A stretch of DNA of 64,000 nucleotides from Kocuria coralli (GCF_008831305.1 NZ_ML708616.1:124001-188000); one strand, 5' to 3'. Shown: positions 8,534 to 19,455, counted from the first letter of the stretch. The notes: generated by a model from the sequence alone, not told the origin. Translations and numbers: made by a program.

Positions 8534-9899
8534 GAGAGGTCTCCTTGTACTTGATCTTCATGTCGTTGCCGGTCTCACGCATGGTCTTGATGACCTGGTC
8601 CAGGGAGACGGTGTGCCGGCCGTCCCCGTGCATGGCCAGGCGGGCGGCGTTGATGGCCTTGGTGGAGGCGATGGCGTTGCGTTCGATGCACGGGATCTGC
8701 ACGAGCCCGCCCACGGGATCGCACGTGAGGCCGAGGTTGTGCTCGATCCCGATCTCGGCGGCGTTCTCGACCTGGTCGGGTGTTCCTCCCAGCACGGCGC
8801 ACAGCCCCGCGGCGGCCATGGAGCAGGCCGAGCCGACCTCGCCCTGGCAGCCCATCTCCGCGCCGGAGATCGAGGCGTTCTCCTTGATGAGGATCCCCAC
8901 GGCGGCGGCCGTGAGCAGGAACTCGACCACCCCGTCGTCGCCGGCGCCCGCCACGAAGCGCGCGTAGTAATGCAGGACGGCGGGGATGATGCCGGCGGCC
9001 CCGTTGGTGGGGGCGGTGACGATGCGGCCCCCGGAGGCGTTCTCCTCGTTGACGGCCAGGGCGTAGAGGTTGGTCCACTCCATGGCCTGAAGGGCGTCCG
9101 GTGCCGGCTGCCCCGTAGCGGCTGCCGCCGACTCCGCCTCCCGGAGGCGCAGCCGCAGGGCCGGGGCCCGGCGGCGGACCTTCAGCCCGCCCGGCAGAGT
9201 CGCCTCGGTGCGGCTGCAGCCGTTCTCCACGCAGTCCTGCATGACGGACCAGATGTGCAGGAGACGCGACCGGAGCTGTTCCTCGGTCCGCCAGGACAGC
9301 TCGTTGGCGAGCATGATCTCGGCGATCGACCTGCCCTCGCGCCGGCAGTGCTCGAGCAGCTGGGCGGCCGTGGTGAACGGGTAGGCCACCGCGGTGGTGT
9401 CGGAGACGATCCGGTCCGAGCCCTTGGCATCGCCGTCGACGACGAACCCGCCGCCCACCGAGTAGTAGGTCCGTTCCCTGACGAGCTGGTGGTCCTCCCC
9501 GTAGGCGAAGAACGTCATCCCGTTGGGGTGGGCGGGAAGGGACTTGCGACGGTGCATGATGACGTCGTCGGGGCGGTCGAAGGGGATCGGGTGGGTTCCG
9601 TCCAGCATGAGCCGGCGGTTCTCCGAGACGGCCTCCACCTGGGCGTCGGCCGTTTCGGTGTCCACCGTCTCCGGGTCCTCGCCCTGCAGCCCCAGGATCA
9701 CGGCCTTGTCCGAGCCGTGCCCGTGCCCCGTGGCTCCCAGCGAGCCGTAGAGCTCGGTGCGGACCCGCGTGAGGGAGTCCAGCAGCCCGTCCTTGCGCAG
9801 TCCGTCGACGAAGAGCCGGGCAGCGCGCATGGGCCCGACCGTATGGGAGGAGGAGGGCCCGATGCCGACGCAGAACAGGTCGAGGACGGACAGCGCCAT
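8499..9899 (-). CDS. sdaA: L-serine ammonia-lyase (iron-sulfur, single chain)
   Basis: Converts L-serine to pyruvate and ammonia with a 4Fe-4S cluster. The 466-residue single-chain form has the beta-domain motif [14 protein letters not shown] at the N-terminus. The alpha domain carries the cysteine stretches [13 protein letters not shown] and [20 protein letters not shown]. The start ATG at 9899 shares one base with the soxG stop (TAATG), so the genes are tightly coupled. In this operon SdaA drains serine made by GlyA from sarcosine-derived glycine and methylene-THF, feeding carbon to pyruvate. Confidence 0.95.
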   Translation of the reverse strand: MALSVLDLFCVGIGPSSSHTVGPMRAARLFVDGLRKDGLLDSLTRVRTELYGSLGATGHGHGSDKAVILGLQGEDPETVDTETADAQVEAVSENRRLMLDGTHPIPFDRPDDVIMHRRKSLPAHPNGMTFFAYGEDHQLVRERTYYSVGGGFVVDGDAKGSDRIVSDTTAVAYPFTTAAQLLEHCRREGRSIAEIMLANELSWRTEEQLRSRLLHIWSVMQDCVENGCSRTEATLPGGLKVRRRAPALRLRLREAESAAAATGQPAPDALQAMEWTNLYALAVNEENASGGRIVTAPTNGAAGIIPAVLHYYARFVAGAGDDGVVEFLLTAAAVGILIKENASISGAEMGCQGEVGSACSMAAAGLCAVLGGTPDQVENAAEIGIEHNLGLTCDPVGGLVQIPCIERNAIASTKAINAARLAMHGDGRHTVSLDQVIKTMRETGNDMKIKYKETSRGGLAVNVIEC

Positions 9900-10591
9900 T
9901 ACGGCACCTCGGAGGAGGCGAACTCGGTCATCGCGTCCATCAGCCAGTGGGCGACGTATTCGGCGAAGGAGGCCCGGGGCATGATCCGCCAGGTCCGTTC
10001 CGCGGTGCGCCACAGGATCACCTGGACGGGGCCCAGGGTGGTGGACACGGCGGTGCCGACCTCGAACACGCGCGGATGCAGGTCCAGGTGGCAGCCCTTC
10101 TCGAGGACGGCGCGCGCGCAGTGCCCGGACAGCTCCAGGGTGGTGCGGTTGGCCGAGAGATCGACCACCTGTCCCGATTCCTGGTGACCGGCCAGCGCGC
10201 GGCACAGCTGGGTGGTCAGCGGATGGGTGGACAGGCTGATCAGGGCGCCGGGCTCCCGGTCGGCCGTCTCGGTCAGCTCCAGGGGGACGACGGTCTCGTC
10301 CTGGCTGACGAGCAGGAACTCGTCGGGTCCCTGCCATACGACGGCGACGCCGTCGGGATCTCCGGTGACGGCCCCGTGGGCGGCGGGCAGGGGCACCTCG
10401 GCCACGGCGGCCAGTGCCTCCGCGGCCGCCGAGCCCGGCCGCACCCGGATCCCGACCATGTTCAGGAACGGGATCTCGCGCAGGGCCACGTCGCGTGCTC
10501 CGGTCACCGAGGCCGCGGTCATCCGGTCGTGAAGGCGAGCCAGCGGGCTGCGGCGGAAGCGGGTGATGTCGGTCAGGAGCTGATCAGCCAT
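9899..10591 (-). CDS. soxG: Sarcosine oxidase gamma subunit
   Basis: Small subunit (230 residues) of the heterotetrameric sarcosine oxidase, which oxidatively demethylates sarcosine to glycine, H2O2 and 5,10-methylene-THF. It resembles the GcvT/YgfZ fold; the [10 protein letters not shown] and [19 protein letters not shown] segments are typical of SoxG. The start overlaps the end of soxA by 8 bp and the end overlaps sdaA by 1 bp. SoxG has no catalytic residues of its own and is identified mainly by these segments and by its place directly after soxA. Confidence 0.93.
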   Translation of the reverse strand: MADQLLTDITRFRRSPLARLHDRMTAASVTGARDVALREIPFLNMVGIRVRPGSAAAEALAAVAEVPLPAAHGAVTGDPDGVAVVWQGPDEFLLVSQDETVVPLELTETADREPGALISLSTHPLTTQLCRALAGHQESGQVVDLSANRTTLELSGHCARAVLEKGCHLDLHPRVFEVGTAVSTTLGPVQVILWRTAERTWRIMPRASFAEYVAHWLMDAMTEFASSEVP

Positions 10592-13508
10592 CTCGGCGGT
10601 TCCCTTCGGGGTCGTAGAGGACGGGTTCTGCGACGACGACGTCCACCAGCCCGCCGTCGAGCGGGGCCTGGAGGGTCTCGCCGATCCGGTTCCGGCCGTT
10701 CTTGACCAGAGCGAGGCCGAAGGTCCGCTCCAGGGCGGCGCTGCGGTAGCTCGAGGTGACGTGGCCGACCATGGGCACCGGCCCCCGTTCCGGGGTCACG
10801 GGTGTGCCGTTCTCGATCAGCTGAGCGCCTTCCGGAAGGCGGAGACCCGGGTCCGTCGGGAGCACGGCGACCAGCTGCTTGCGCTCGGGGCTGGTCGCGT
10901 CGGGGCGGTCGTAGGAGCGTTTGCCGATGAAGTCCTTCGTCTTGGAGACCACCCAGGTCATCCCCAGGTCCTGCGGCGTCACCGTGCCGTCGGTGTCCTG
11001 GCCCACGATCGGGAAGGCCTTCTCGGCACGCAGGACGTGCATCGTCTCGGTGCCGTAGGGGGTGATGCCGAACTCGGCGCCCGCCTCCGCCACGGCCTCC
11101 CAGACCGCCAGGCCGTACCAGGAGGCCACGTTGATCTCGAACGCGAGCTCCCCGGAGAACGAGATCCGGCACACCCGGGCCGGGATCCCGGAGGCCAGCA
11201 GGGTCTCCCGGAACGCCATGAACGGGAACGCCTCGTTGGAGACGTCGAGATCCGGGGCGAGCTTCTCCACGACCGCACGGGAGTCCGGTCCGGCGATGGC
11301 CACGGTGGTGAACTGCTCCGTGACCGAGGTGAAGACCACGTCCAGCTCCGGCCACTCCGTCTGGGACCACTCTTCGAGCCATTCCAGCACCTTGGCGGCT
11401 CCGCCGGTGGTGGTGGTCATGAAGTACCGGCCTTCGTCCAGGCGCAGCGTCACGCCGTCGTCGAAGACCATCCCGTCGGCCGTGCACATCACGCCGTAGC
11501 GGCCCATGCCGGGCTTGAGCTTCTTGAATGCGTTGGTATAGATCCGGTTGAGGAACTCCCCGGCGTCGCGGCCCCGGATCTCGATCTTGCCCAGGGTGGT
11601 CGCATCCATGAAACCGACGCCCTCCCGCACGGCGGCGCATTCGCGCAGCACCGCGGCGTCCATGTCCTCTCCGGGCTGCGGGTAGTACCAGGGGCGCTTC
11701 CACTGCCCCACGTCCTCGAACAGCGCGCCGTGCGCCACGTGCCACGGGTGGATCGAGGTCAGCCGTGCAGGGTCGAACAGCTCCCCGCGCCGTCGCCCGG
11801 CCAGGGCGGCGAAGGCCACCGGCGTGTAGGGGGCGCGGTATGTGGTGGTGCCGATCCCGCCGACGTCCGGGTCCTGCAGTGCCGTGGCGATGACCCCGAT
11901 GGCGTTGACCCCGGAGGTCTTGCCCTGGTCGTTGGCGGTGGAGATGGAGGTGTAGCGCTTGATGTGCTCGACGCTGCGCATCCCGGCGCCCGTCGAGCGC
12001 AGCACGTCGGCGACGGTCTGATCGCGCTGGAAGTCCACGAAGTGCCGTGTCCAACCGGTGTCTTTGCCGAGGGCCGGGACCACCCACAGCGGCCTGGTGG
12101 GGGCATAGGACTCCGGGGCCGCGGACGGCTCCCCGACGGAGGCGTGGAAGCCGGCCCGGGCGGCCGCTTCCACGCCGGCCCTCGACCCCTGGCCGAGACA
12201 GCCCGCGAGATCCAGCACGCCGTTGAGCGCCCCGGCGGTCTGCTGATCGCGCACCGGCAGCGCGGGGACGAACCCGGCCAGCTCCGCCGACCAGCGCAGA
12301 CGGCCCAGTCGCTGGCTGTGCAGGTGCACCACGGGACTCCAGCCGCCGGATACGGCGAGCAGATCGGCATCGATGTCCACGGGGCGCCCGGCGGGCTGCC
12401 CGTCCTCGTCCAGGGCGCTCACCGTCACCGCGGTGAGCCGCCCGCCGTCCTGCGCGCCGGCGGTGCCGACCACGGCGCTGCCCAGATGCACATCCACCCC
12501 GGTGCGGGAGACGATCCGCGCGGCGTACTCGCCGAGTTCGGCGCGGGAGTCGGCCACGGCCGCCACCTCGATGCCCGCGGCCGCCAGGTCGGCCACCAGC
12601 GCGTAGGCCGAATCATTGGTGGTGGCCACCACGATGCGGGTCCCGGCGGCCACCGCCCAGCGATTGAGGTAGGTGCGCACGGCCGAGGCGAGCATGATGC
12701 CGGGGCGGTCGTTGTCGGCGAACACGAGGGGACGCTCATGCGCCCCCGTGGCCAGGACGACCTGTCGGGCGCGGACGTGCCAGATGCGCTCGCGGGAGAC
12801 ACCGGCCCCGAGCGTGGCCCGCTGCTCCGGGTCCAGATGGTCGGTGCGCCGCTGGGCTGCGACCACGTAGTTGCTGTCGTAGCTGCCGAAGGCCGTGGTG
12901 CGGTGCAGGACCGTCACCTCCGGCTCCTCCGCCAGCGCGGCCAAGGTCTCGGCCACCCAGTCGAGGGCGGGCGAGCCCGAGATCGTCTCGTCGCGGCCCG
13001 ACAGCAGCGAGCCGCCGGCCTGCGGCTGCTCGTCCATCAGGATCACCCTGGCCCCGGAGGACGCCGCCTGCCGGGCCGCCGCCAGCCCGGCGGGGCCCGC
13101 GCCGACCACCAGGACATCGGTGTGCACGTGCTTGTGGTCGTAGTACGCCCCGTCCTCGGCGGGGTCCAGCTGACCGAGCCCGCTGAGGTATGTGGCGCCG
13201 AGGCCCTCCGTGAGTTCCACGGTGGTGGCGGGGAGCATGGACTCGTCGACGTCGGCGGCCGAGCGCGCCATGACCTTCACCAGGGCGTTGGGCTCCTCGA
13301 CGCCTGCCGCCATGATCCCGCGGGGCCGGTTCAGGTACATCGATGCGCCGCAGGTCAGGACGTCGTTGGCCAGCAGCGCCGAGGCGATGGTGTCCCCCGC
13401 ATATCCGGTGAGCTCCCGCCCGTCGAGGCTGAAGGACACCGGGGTGCTGCGGTCGATGCCGGGGGCGTCGACCCGCTCGGGGCTGAGCCGGCGGGACTGG
13501 GCGTTCAT
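10584..13508 (-). CDS. soxA: Sarcosine oxidase alpha subunit
   Basis: The largest subunit (974 residues, the expected size). Domains in order: an N-terminal ferredoxin-like domain that in SoxA has lost cluster cysteines (about 25-110); an NAD-binding pyridine nucleotide-disulfide-type domain with [16 protein letters not shown]; and a C-terminal aminomethyltransferase-like domain (from about 600) that binds THF and captures the methyl carbon as methylene-THF. GGAGGT lies 5 nt before ATG 13508, and the start overlaps the soxD stop by 4 bp (ATGA). It works with SoxB (FAD and covalent FMN), SoxD and SoxG in the cytosol. Confidence 0.96.
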   Translation of the reverse strand: MNAQSRRLSPERVDAPGIDRSTPVSFSLDGRELTGYAGDTIASALLANDVLTCGASMYLNRPRGIMAAGVEEPNALVKVMARSAADVDESMLPATTVELTEGLGATYLSGLGQLDPAEDGAYYDHKHVHTDVLVVGAGPAGLAAARQAASSGARVILMDEQPQAGGSLLSGRDETISGSPALDWVAETLAALAEEPEVTVLHRTTAFGSYDSNYVVAAQRRTDHLDPEQRATLGAGVSRERIWHVRARQVVLATGAHERPLVFADNDRPGIMLASAVRTYLNRWAVAAGTRIVVATTNDSAYALVADLAAAGIEVAAVADSRAELGEYAARIVSRTGVDVHLGSAVVGTAGAQDGGRLTAVTVSALDEDGQPAGRPVDIDADLLAVSGGWSPVVHLHSQRLGRLRWSAELAGFVPALPVRDQQTAGALNGVLDLAGCLGQGSRAGVEAAARAGFHASVGEPSAAPESYAPTRPLWVVPALGKDTGWTRHFVDFQRDQTVADVLRSTGAGMRSVEHIKRYTSISTANDQGKTSGVNAIGVIATALQDPDVGGIGTTTYRAPYTPVAFAALAGRRRGELFDPARLTSIHPWHVAHGALFEDVGQWKRPWYYPQPGEDMDAAVLRECAAVREGVGFMDATTLGKIEIRGRDAGEFLNRIYTNAFKKLKPGMGRYGVMCTADGMVFDDGVTLRLDEGRYFMTTTTGGAAKVLEWLEEWSQTEWPELDVVFTSVTEQFTTVAIAGPDSRAVVEKLAPDLDVSNEAFPFMAFRETLLASGIPARVCRISFSGELAFEINVASWYGLAVWEAVAEAGAEFGITPYGTETMHVLRAEKAFPIVGQDTDGTVTPQDLGMTWVVSKTKDFIGKRSYDRPDATSPERKQLVAVLPTDPGLRLPEGAQLIENGTPVTPERGPVPMVGHVTSSYRSAALERTFGLALVKNGRNRIGETLQAPLDGGLVDVVVAEPVLYDPEGNRRDG

Positions 13509-13819
13509 CGGGTACCTCCGCGAGGGTGCTGGGGCGGGTCGGCCTGGAGAGCGGGCCGGGGCTCCCCGATGGCGTAGACGGCTTTGATCTCGTAGGTCAC
13601 GGTGTCGCGCAGGACGTTGAACCAGCGGCGGCAGCCGGTGGTGTGCGCCCACCGTTCGGCCAGCAGTCCCTTGGGGTTGCTGCGGTAGAAGAGGTACTCC
13701 GCCCACTCCTTGTCGGAGAGCTGGGAGGGGTCCTCCGGGTAGGGCACGTGCGCCTCACCGCCGTAGTGGTATTCGGTCTCGTCCCGTGGCCCGCAGTTGG
13801 GGCACTCGATCAGCAACAT
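13505..13819 (-). CDS. soxD: Sarcosine oxidase delta subunit
   Basis: A 104-residue zinc-binding subunit of the sarcosine oxidase heterotetramer. It starts [10 protein letters not shown], giving the CPxC metal-binding pair, and has the family strings [10 protein letters not shown] and [17 protein letters not shown], which supply the remaining His/Cys ligands. A longer open frame extends upstream to 14200 but reads as low-complexity antisense-like sequence. ATG 13819 fits the family start and is preceded by AGAAAGAAG. It lies between soxB (61 bp gap) and soxA (4-bp overlap), the standard order. Confidence 0.95.
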   Translation of the reverse strand: MLLIECPNCGPRDETEYHYGGEAHVPYPEDPSQLSDKEWAEYLFYRSNPKGLLAERWAHTTGCRRWFNVLRDTVTYEIKAVYAIGEPRPALQADPPQHPRGGTR

Positions 13820-13880
13820 CTCGGACTTCTTTCTCGCTGGGCTACGTGGTGCCTGCTCGGCGGTGAGGATTCCCGGCCCG

Positions 13881-15098
13881 TCAGTGGGCCACTGCGGCGG
13901 CACCGTGCTCGTCGATGAGCACGCCGGTCTCGAACCGTTCGAGGGAGAACGGCTCGTTGAGCGGGTGGGCCTCGTCGTTGGCGATGGTGTGGGCGAAGGT
14001 GTAGCCGGCCGAGGGCGTTCCCTTGAAGCCGCCGGTCCCCCAGCCGCAGTTGACGTAGAGCTGGTCCACCGGGGACTTCGAGACGACGGGAGACGCGTCC
14101 AGGGTGACGTCGACGATGCCTCCCCAGGTGCGCAGGACGTGCGCACGGGTGAAGATCGGGAACAGCTCCACGGCGGCGGCCATCTGCTCCTCGATGACAT
14201 GGAAGGCGCCGCGCTGACCGTAGCCGTTGTAGGCGTCCACGCCCGCCCCCATGACCAGCTCGCCCTTGTGGGCCTGGGACACGTAGACGTGCACGTGGTT
14301 GGACATCACCACGGTCGGGTGCACCGGCTCGTGGAGCTCGGAGACCAGGGCCTGCAGCGGGTGCGACTGGATCGGCAGCCGGAAGCCGGCGAGCTCCGCC
14401 AGCACCGACGAGTGGCCGGCACCGCAGAGCCCCACCTTGCCGGCGTGGATCGTCCCGCGGGAGGTCTCGACGCCGGTCACCCGGTTGCCGTCCTTGAGGA
14501 AGCCGGTGACCTCGCAGTTCTGGATGATGTCCACGCCCAGTTCGTCGCATTTGCGGGCGAACGCCCATGCCACGTGGTCGTGCTTGGCGATGCCCGCGCG
14601 GGCCTGGTAGGTCGCGCCCATCACCGGGTAGCGGATGTCATCGCCGATATTGATGATCGGGCACAGTTCCTTGACCTGCTCAGGGGTGACCCATTCGGCG
14701 TCGACGCCGTTGAGCACGTTGGCGTTCACCCGCCGCACGGACTCGCGGACGTCGCCCAAGGTGTGGGCGAGGTTCAGCACGCCGCGCTGGGAGAAGAGGA
14801 AGTCGTACTCGAGCTCCTCGGGCAGCTGCTCCCAGAGCTTCAGCGAGTGCTCGTAGATCGCCGCCGACTCGTCCCAGAGGTAGTTGGAGCGGATGATGGC
14901 CGTGTTGCGCGCCATGTTGCCGCCCGCGAGCCACCCGCGTTCGAGTACGGCGATGTTGGTCATCCCGTGCCGGGACGCCAGGAAGTAGGCGGTCGCCAGG
15001 CCGTGACCGCCGCCTCCGATGATGACGGCGTCGTAGGAGGGCTTGGGGTCGGGGTTGCGCCACAGGAAGTCCGGGTGCTCGGGCAGCAGGTCGGCCAT
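13881..15098 (-). CDS. soxB: Sarcosine oxidase beta subunit
   Basis: Catalytic subunit (405 residues) that oxidises sarcosine. It has an N-terminal FAD motif ([16 protein letters not shown], from about residue 25) and the segment [11 protein letters not shown]. His173 in that segment matches the position at which FMN is covalently attached in corynebacterial SoxB. The start ATG 15098 shares one base with the glyA stop (TGATG). The gap to soxD (61 bp) is the longest inside the operon. Electrons pass from FAD through FMN to oxygen, giving H2O2. Confidence 0.96.
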   Translation of the reverse strand: MADLLPEHPDFLWRNPDPKPSYDAVIIGGGGHGLATAYFLASRHGMTNIAVLERGWLAGGNMARNTAIIRSNYLWDESAAIYEHSLKLWEQLPEELEYDFLFSQRGVLNLAHTLGDVRESVRRVNANVLNGVDAEWVTPEQVKELCPIINIGDDIRYPVMGATYQARAGIAKHDHVAWAFARKCDELGVDIIQNCEVTGFLKDGNRVTGVETSRGTIHAGKVGLCGAGHSSVLAELAGFRLPIQSHPLQALVSELHEPVHPTVVMSNHVHVYVSQAHKGELVMGAGVDAYNGYGQRGAFHVIEEQMAAAVELFPIFTRAHVLRTWGGIVDVTLDASPVVSKSPVDQLYVNCGWGTGGFKGTPSAGYTFAHTIANDEAHPLNEPFSLERFETGVLIDEHGAAAVAH

Positions 15099-16432
15099 CA
15101 GGAGGCTCCGTTCCGGTTCGGGGACTGCGTGGTCGCGGCCGACTCGGCCTCGGGGGATGCGCACGGGGCGACGTCGGGATAGAGCGGGAAGGCCTCGGCC
15201 AGGGCGGTGACGCGATCCCGCAGCGCGCTCAGGTCTGCCTCGGGGGCGGCGACGAGCGCCTCGGCGATGACGTCGGCGACCTCCGAGAACTCGGCGGGGC
15301 CGAAGCCGCGCGCGGCCAGGGCGGGTGTGCCGATCCGCAGCCCCGAGGAGACCATCGGCGGGCGGGGGTCGAACGGCACGGCGTTGCGGTTGACCGTGAT
15401 GCCGATGCCGTGCAGCCGGTCCTCGCCCTGCTGACCGTCCAGCGCGGAGTCCCGCAGGTCCACCAGCACGAGGTGGACGTCGGTACCGCCGCTCACCAGC
15501 GAGATCCCGTGCTTCGCCACGTCCGAGGACAGCAGGCGCCGGGCGAGGATCTGCGCCCCCTCCAGGGTGCGCTCCTGACGGTCGCGGAACTCCTCGTCCG
15601 CGGCGTACTTGAAGGCCACGGCCTTGGCGGCGATCACGTGCTCGAGCGGACCTCCCTGCTGGCCGGGGAAGACCGCCGAGTTGATCTTCTTCGCCAGCTC
15701 CTGCCGGCACAGGATCGCCCCGCCCCGGGGCCCGCCGAGGGTCTTGTGGGTGGTGGTGGTCACCACGTCCGCGTGGGGGACGGGGTTGGGGTGCAGCCCG
15801 GCGGCGACCAGCCCGGCGAAATGGGCCATGTCCACCATGAGGTAGGCGCCGACCGCATCGGCGATCCGGCGGAACTGCGCGAAGTCCAGCTGCCGTGGAT
15901 ACGCCGACCACCCGGCCACGATGAGCCTGGGCCGGTGCTCGCGGGCCAGCCGTTCCACCTCGTCCATGTCGATGAGGTGCTCCGTCTCCGAGACACCGTA
16001 GGCGGCGACCTTGTAGAGCTTCCCGGAGAAGTTCAGCTTCATCCCATGGGTGAGGTGCCCGCCGTGGGCGAGGTCGAGACCCAGGATCGTGTCCCCCGGG
16101 TCGAGGAGTGCGGACATGGCCGCGGCGTTGGCCTGGGCACCGGAGTGGGGTTGCACGTTGACGTGCTCGGCGTCGAACAGCGCCTTGAGGCGATCGATGG
16201 CCAGCTGCTCGATCACGTCGATGTGCTCGCACCCGCCGTAGTAGCGCCGCCCCGGGTAGCCCTCCGCGTACTTGTTGGTGAGCACCGAGCCCTGGGCTTC
16301 CATCACGGCGGCGGGCGCGAAGTTCTCCGAAGCGATCATCTCCAGAGTGGATCGCTGGCGGGTCAGCTCGGCGTCGATCGCTGCTGCGACCTCCGGGTCG
16401 GCGGCCGCCAGGCGGGTGTTCAGATCGGGCAT
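15098..16432 (-). CDS. glyA: Serine hydroxymethyltransferase
   Basis: PLP enzyme of 444 residues that interconverts serine plus THF with glycine plus 5,10-methylene-THF. The PLP-lysine motif [15 protein letters not shown] is clear, as are [11 protein letters not shown] and YPGRRYYGG at the N-terminal side. The start ATG 16432 is preceded by GAGAGGT. As first gene of the sox operon it is probably a catabolic copy: glycine and methylene-THF made by sarcosine oxidase become serine, which SdaA then degrades. A second, biosynthetic glyA elsewhere in the genome is likely but cannot be seen here. Transcription should start in the 16433-16654 gap, which holds a palindrome. Confidence 0.96.
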   Translation of the reverse strand: MPDLNTRLAAADPEVAAAIDAELTRQRSTLEMIASENFAPAAVMEAQGSVLTNKYAEGYPGRRYYGGCEHIDVIEQLAIDRLKALFDAEHVNVQPHSGAQANAAAMSALLDPGDTILGLDLAHGGHLTHGMKLNFSGKLYKVAAYGVSETEHLIDMDEVERLAREHRPRLIVAGWSAYPRQLDFAQFRRIADAVGAYLMVDMAHFAGLVAAGLHPNPVPHADVVTTTTHKTLGGPRGGAILCRQELAKKINSAVFPGQQGGPLEHVIAAKAVAFKYAADEEFRDRQERTLEGAQILARRLLSSDVAKHGISLVSGGTDVHLVLVDLRDSALDGQQGEDRLHGIGITVNRNAVPFDPRPPMVSSGLRIGTPALAARGFGPAEFSEVADVIAEALVAAPEADLSALRDRVTALAEAFPLYPDVAPCASPEAESAATTQSPNRNGAS

Positions 16433-16473
16433 CTCTACCTCTCGGAGTACCGGGTATATCGTTGATCCCAAAT

Positions 16474-16483
16474 TGATATATCA
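16474..16483. promoter_or_regulatory. Palindrome TGATATATCA, candidate operator for the divergent GntR regulator
   Basis: The perfect 10-bp palindrome is A+T-rich in a G+C-rich genome and lies 42 bp upstream of the glyA start. It is in the gap shared with the divergently transcribed FCD-type GntR gene (start 16655). FCD regulators bind such short symmetric sites. No clear -10/-35 pair could be fixed. Confidence 0.5.
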
Positions 16484-16654
16484 GATGTGGACCGAAGGTA
16501 CGTTAGGCTGCGGGCAGCTGTCAATGACCCCTGCCGACGGCTCCCGGCGCTCGGATCCAGCACCGGCGGGCCAGTACATTGAAGGTGATCCGGGCGCGGC
16601 CTGCCCCGGCTCACGCCACGTCCCCAGAGCAGCCGGAAAGCGAGGTACCACGCG

Positions 16655-17332
16655 GTGTCTTCCATAGCGTCCTCCGCACTCGCCGAGTCCCGGGGCGAGC
16701 CGCTGTCCCTGGCGGAGCAGGCCTTCCTCCAGCTCCAGGACCGCCTGATCTTCCTGGACATCGCCCCGGGGGCTCCGCTCAACGAGGCCCGCCTCTCACA
16801 GGAGCTGCATGTGGGGCGGACGCCGCTCCGGGAGGCCCTCAAGCGGCTCGAGTCCGATCACCTCGTGGTGACCTATCCGCGCCGGGGGACTTTCGCCACC
16901 CCGGTGGACATCACCGCGCTCTCCGAGATCTCCCAGGTGCGTCAGGTGCTCGAGCCCCTGGCGGCGCGCCTGGCCGCCGAGCAGCGGGGCGGGCGGCACC
17001 GCCTCCAGCTGCAGGAGCTCGGAGAGGAGCTCGCGGCCCTCGACGCCGGCTCGCCCGACAGGGGCGACGTGCTGCGCTGGGACGTCCGGGTCCACCGGGA
17101 GATCTACGCCGCGGCGGGCAACTCGCACCTTCAGTCCACGCTCGAGCGCTACAGCCACCTGGCGACGCGCATCTGGTGCGTCGTGGCGGACCGCATTCCC
17201 CAGCTGCAGGAGCACATCGACGTTCACAGCTCCCTCCTGCGCACCGTGCTGGAGGGGGACGCCGACGGCGCCAGCGCCACGATGTCCGCTCACGTCCAGG
17301 AGTTCGAGACCCAGATCCGCCGGGTGCTCTGA
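16655..17332 (+). CDS. GntR family regulator, FCD subfamily (probable sox operon regulator)
   Basis: A 225-residue regulator with an N-terminal GntR winged helix (about 18-80; APLNEARLSQELHVGRTPLR then EALKRLESDHLV) and an FCD domain. The metal-binding pattern looks complete: Asp and His in DVRVHREIY, a His in the EHIDVHSS segment and a late His in MSAHVQEF. Start GTG 16655 follows GCGAGG. It faces away from glyA across a 222-bp gap holding the TGATATATCA palindrome, so it most likely controls glyA-soxBDAG-sdaA-purU and itself. An effector such as sarcosine, glycine or serine is plausible but not shown. Confidence 0.9.
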   Translation: MSSIASSALAESRGEPLSLAEQAFLQLQDRLIFLDIAPGAPLNEARLSQELHVGRTPLREALKRLESDHLVVTYPRRGTFATPVDITALSEISQVRQVLEPLAARLAAEQRGGRHRLQLQELGEELAALDAGSPDRGDVLRWDVRVHREIYAAAGNSHLQSTLERYSHLATRIWCVVADRIPQLQEHIDVHSSLLRTVLEGDADGASATMSAHVQEFETQIRRVL

Positions 17333-17420
17333 GCACTGCCCTCCGGAGATCTCTGCGGTAAGGCTACCCTGAGTAAAACGGCGGGAACGACCGCTCGGAC
17401 CGGCCCGAGGGGAGGCGGCG

Positions 17421-18065
17421 GTGGAGGATATGCGGCACCGGGTCATGGTCGTCGCCGATCACGCCGTCCTGGCAGATCTGCTCGCCGCGGCGATCGCCGG
17501 AGAGGAAGGTCTCGTCTGCGCCGGGGTGGCCGGCGACCGGCCGGCGGCCCTGACGCTGGCCAAGCGCGTGCATCCGGACGCGGTGCTCCTGGATGCGGTC
17601 CTCCCGTGCGGTGACGGCATCGAGCTCATCGCACCCTTGAAGAGGATCTGCGCGGCGGCCCGGGTGATCGTCCTGACGGGCCGGCCACGGGCGGACGGGG
17701 AGCGGTCGGCCTTCGCCGCGGGTGCGGCGGGCTACCTGGGCAGGACCGCGAGCCTGGCCGAGGTCCTCGCCGCCATCCGGCATGCTCCGGTGGGCCAGCC
17801 GGCGCCGTCGAACCTGCCGTACGAGCCGGCGCCGTCGCAGCCGGGTCCGCCGTTCTTCCGGCGCAGCCTCTCGCCACGGGAGCGCGAGGTGCTGGCCCTG
17901 CTGGCCGAGGGGAGGCACGTGAACCAGATCGCCGCCGGGCTGGGACTGAGCGTGAACACGACGCGCGACTACGTGAAGTCCGTGCTCAAGAAGATGGGCG
18001 CGCACTCGCAGCTCGAAGCCGTCGCGCGGGCCGCCGTCGAGGGGCTCGTGCGGGTGGGCCGGTGA
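17421..18065 (+). CDS. NarL/FixJ-type response regulator with an atypical receiver
   Basis: A 214-residue protein with a receiver domain (about 5-118), a Pro-rich linker, and a C-terminal LuxR-type HTH (about 150-210; SPREREVLALLAEGRHVNQI). The phospho-acceptor Asp58 (LLDAVLP) and Thr86 are present. The conserved switch Lys is replaced by Arg108 (YLGRTAS), and the N-terminal acidic pair is reduced to one acid in VVADHAVL. No histidine kinase gene is adjacent. It may work without standard phosphorylation. Start GTG 17421 follows GGGGAGG. It sits 49 bp before the convergent efeB end. Confidence 0.85.
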   Translation: MEDMRHRVMVVADHAVLADLLAAAIAGEEGLVCAGVAGDRPAALTLAKRVHPDAVLLDAVLPCGDGIELIAPLKRICAAARVIVLTGRPRADGERSAFAAGAAGYLGRTASLAEVLAAIRHAPVGQPAPSNLPYEPAPSQPGPPFFRRSLSPREREVLALLAEGRHVNQIAAGLGLSVNTTRDYVKSVLKKMGAHSQLEAVARAAVEGLVRVGR

Positions 18066-18113
18066 AGGGCCCGGGGCCGGGTGCGGCAGGCCGGGAGCCG
18101 GTGGTGCAGCCCC

Positions 18114-19451
18114 TCACTCGAAGAGCGCCTGGGCCAGGAACTCACCGCTGCGGACCCCTGGCGGCACCGCCCACAAGCCGGATCCGATGTGCCGGATGTA
18201 CTCGTTCATCAGGTCCGGCTTGAGGGAGCGCTGCACGCGCGAGAAGATCCCGGGGTCCTTCTGGAACGAGATGAAGAAGAGGCCGGCACCCATCTGGCCC
18301 AGGGTGTTGGAGCCATCGACGTAGTTGTACCCGCGGCGCAGGATCCGCGCGCCGTCGTTGTTCTCGGGGTGGGCCAGGCGCACGTGCGACGCGAGATCGA
18401 TGACGGGTTCGCCGTCGGACTCGGCCTGGAAGTCGGGTTCGTCGAACTCCCGGGCACCGGAGAGCGGGGCGCCTTCGAGCTTGCTGCGCCCGACGATCCG
18501 CTCCTGCTCGTCCAGCGAGGCGCGGTCCCAGGTCTCGATGGTCATCATGATCCGGCGGGCCACCAGGTAGCTTCCGCCGCGCAGCCACTCCGGGCCCTCC
18601 TCTCCCACCCAGATGTGCTGATCGAGCGCCTCGGTCTCGTCGGACATCACGTTCGCGGTGCCGTCCTTGAAGCCGAAGAGGTTGCCGGGGGTGGCCTGTT
18701 CCGGTGATGTCGAGGAGGTGCGCCCGAAGCCGAGCTGGCTCCAGAACAGGTGCGCACGGCCGACGGCGATACGGGCCAGATTGCGGATCGCGTGCACCGC
18801 GATCTGGGGATCGTCGGCGCACGCCTGGATGCACAGATCCCCGCCGCTGCGCGCCTCCTCCAGCAGGTCGAAGGCGAAGGAGGGGAGGGGCTGGAACTGC
18901 TCCGGCAGCCGGGCGCGCAGGCCGTAGGGATCGCCGTCGTCATCCGTGCCCGTGAAGAGATCCCGGCCGAGGCCGAAGGTCAGGGTCAGATGACCTGCCT
19001 GCAGCCCCTCGGCCTCGCCGGTGTCCTCAGGGGGGAGCAGGGCGTTGTCGGGTTCGACGCCGGAGCCCAGCGCCTTGCCCTGGGTCAGCGCCCGCGCGGC
19101 GGTGGTCCAGTCCTTCAGCAGCTCGATCAGGTCGTCGCGGCCGCTGCCGTCCACCATCTTGAAGGAGGCGAAGTGGAGGCGGTCCTGCGCGGGGGTGACG
19201 ATGCCGGCCTGGTGGTCGCCGTGGAACGGCACGACGCTCGATCCCTGGCCGGCCGTCCCGCCGCGACGGGCGAGGCCGGTGGCCACAGCGGCACCGCCGG
19301 CCCCTCCCAGGGCGAGTCCCGCGGCACCGGCGATTCCGAGCAGCCCTCGCCGGGACGGGCTGAAGCGCCCCGAGGCAGGTGCCTCGGGGGCTTCAGTCGT
19401 CTCATGGCCCTCGCCGGGCTGAGGGCGATCCGCTGCCGGGTCCTGTGCCAA
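18114..19451 (-). CDS. efeB: Tat-exported Dyp-type heme peroxidase of the Efe system
   Basis: A 445-residue DyP peroxidase exported folded through Tat (SPSRRGLLGIAG near residue 31, then a hydrophobic stretch). Outside the membrane it is thought to oxidise ferrous iron or act on heme for the EfeUOB importer. The DyP hallmark is GFKDGTANV, with the catalytic Asp. Length and C-terminal FFISFQKDPG fit EfeB. The start appears to be TTG 19451, 4 bp after the efeO stop. The ribosome site is weak and a start a few codons later is possible. It is the last gene of the efe operon. Confidence 0.94.
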   Translation of the reverse strand: MAQDPAADRPQPGEGHETTEAPEAPASGRFSPSRRGLLGIAGAAGLALGGAGGAAVATGLARRGGTAGQGSSVVPFHGDHQAGIVTPAQDRLHFASFKMVDGSGRDDLIELLKDWTTAARALTQGKALGSGVEPDNALLPPEDTGEAEGLQAGHLTLTFGLGRDLFTGTDDDGDPYGLRARLPEQFQPLPSFAFDLLEEARSGGDLCIQACADDPQIAVHAIRNLARIAVGRAHLFWSQLGFGRTSSTSPEQATPGNLFGFKDGTANVMSDETEALDQHIWVGEEGPEWLRGGSYLVARRIMMTIETWDRASLDEQERIVGRSKLEGAPLSGAREFDEPDFQAESDGEPVIDLASHVRLAHPENNDGARILRRGYNYVDGSNTLGQMGAGLFFISFQKDPGIFSRVQRSLKPDLMNEYIRHIGSGLWAVPPGVRSGEFLAQALFE

Positions 19452-19455
19452 GGAT

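Noticed and set aside
10761-13577. A 938-codon open frame antisense to soxA
   Set aside because: Composition is Gly/His/Asp/Val-rich shadow sequence, typical of high-GC third-position bias opposite a true gene; soxA on the other strand is fully conserved.
17333-17420. A possible second DtxR/IdeR box (TAAGGCTACCCTGA)
   Set aside because: Only 11 of 14 matches and not symmetric; more likely a -10 (TACCCT) by itself. Not strong enough to list as a site.
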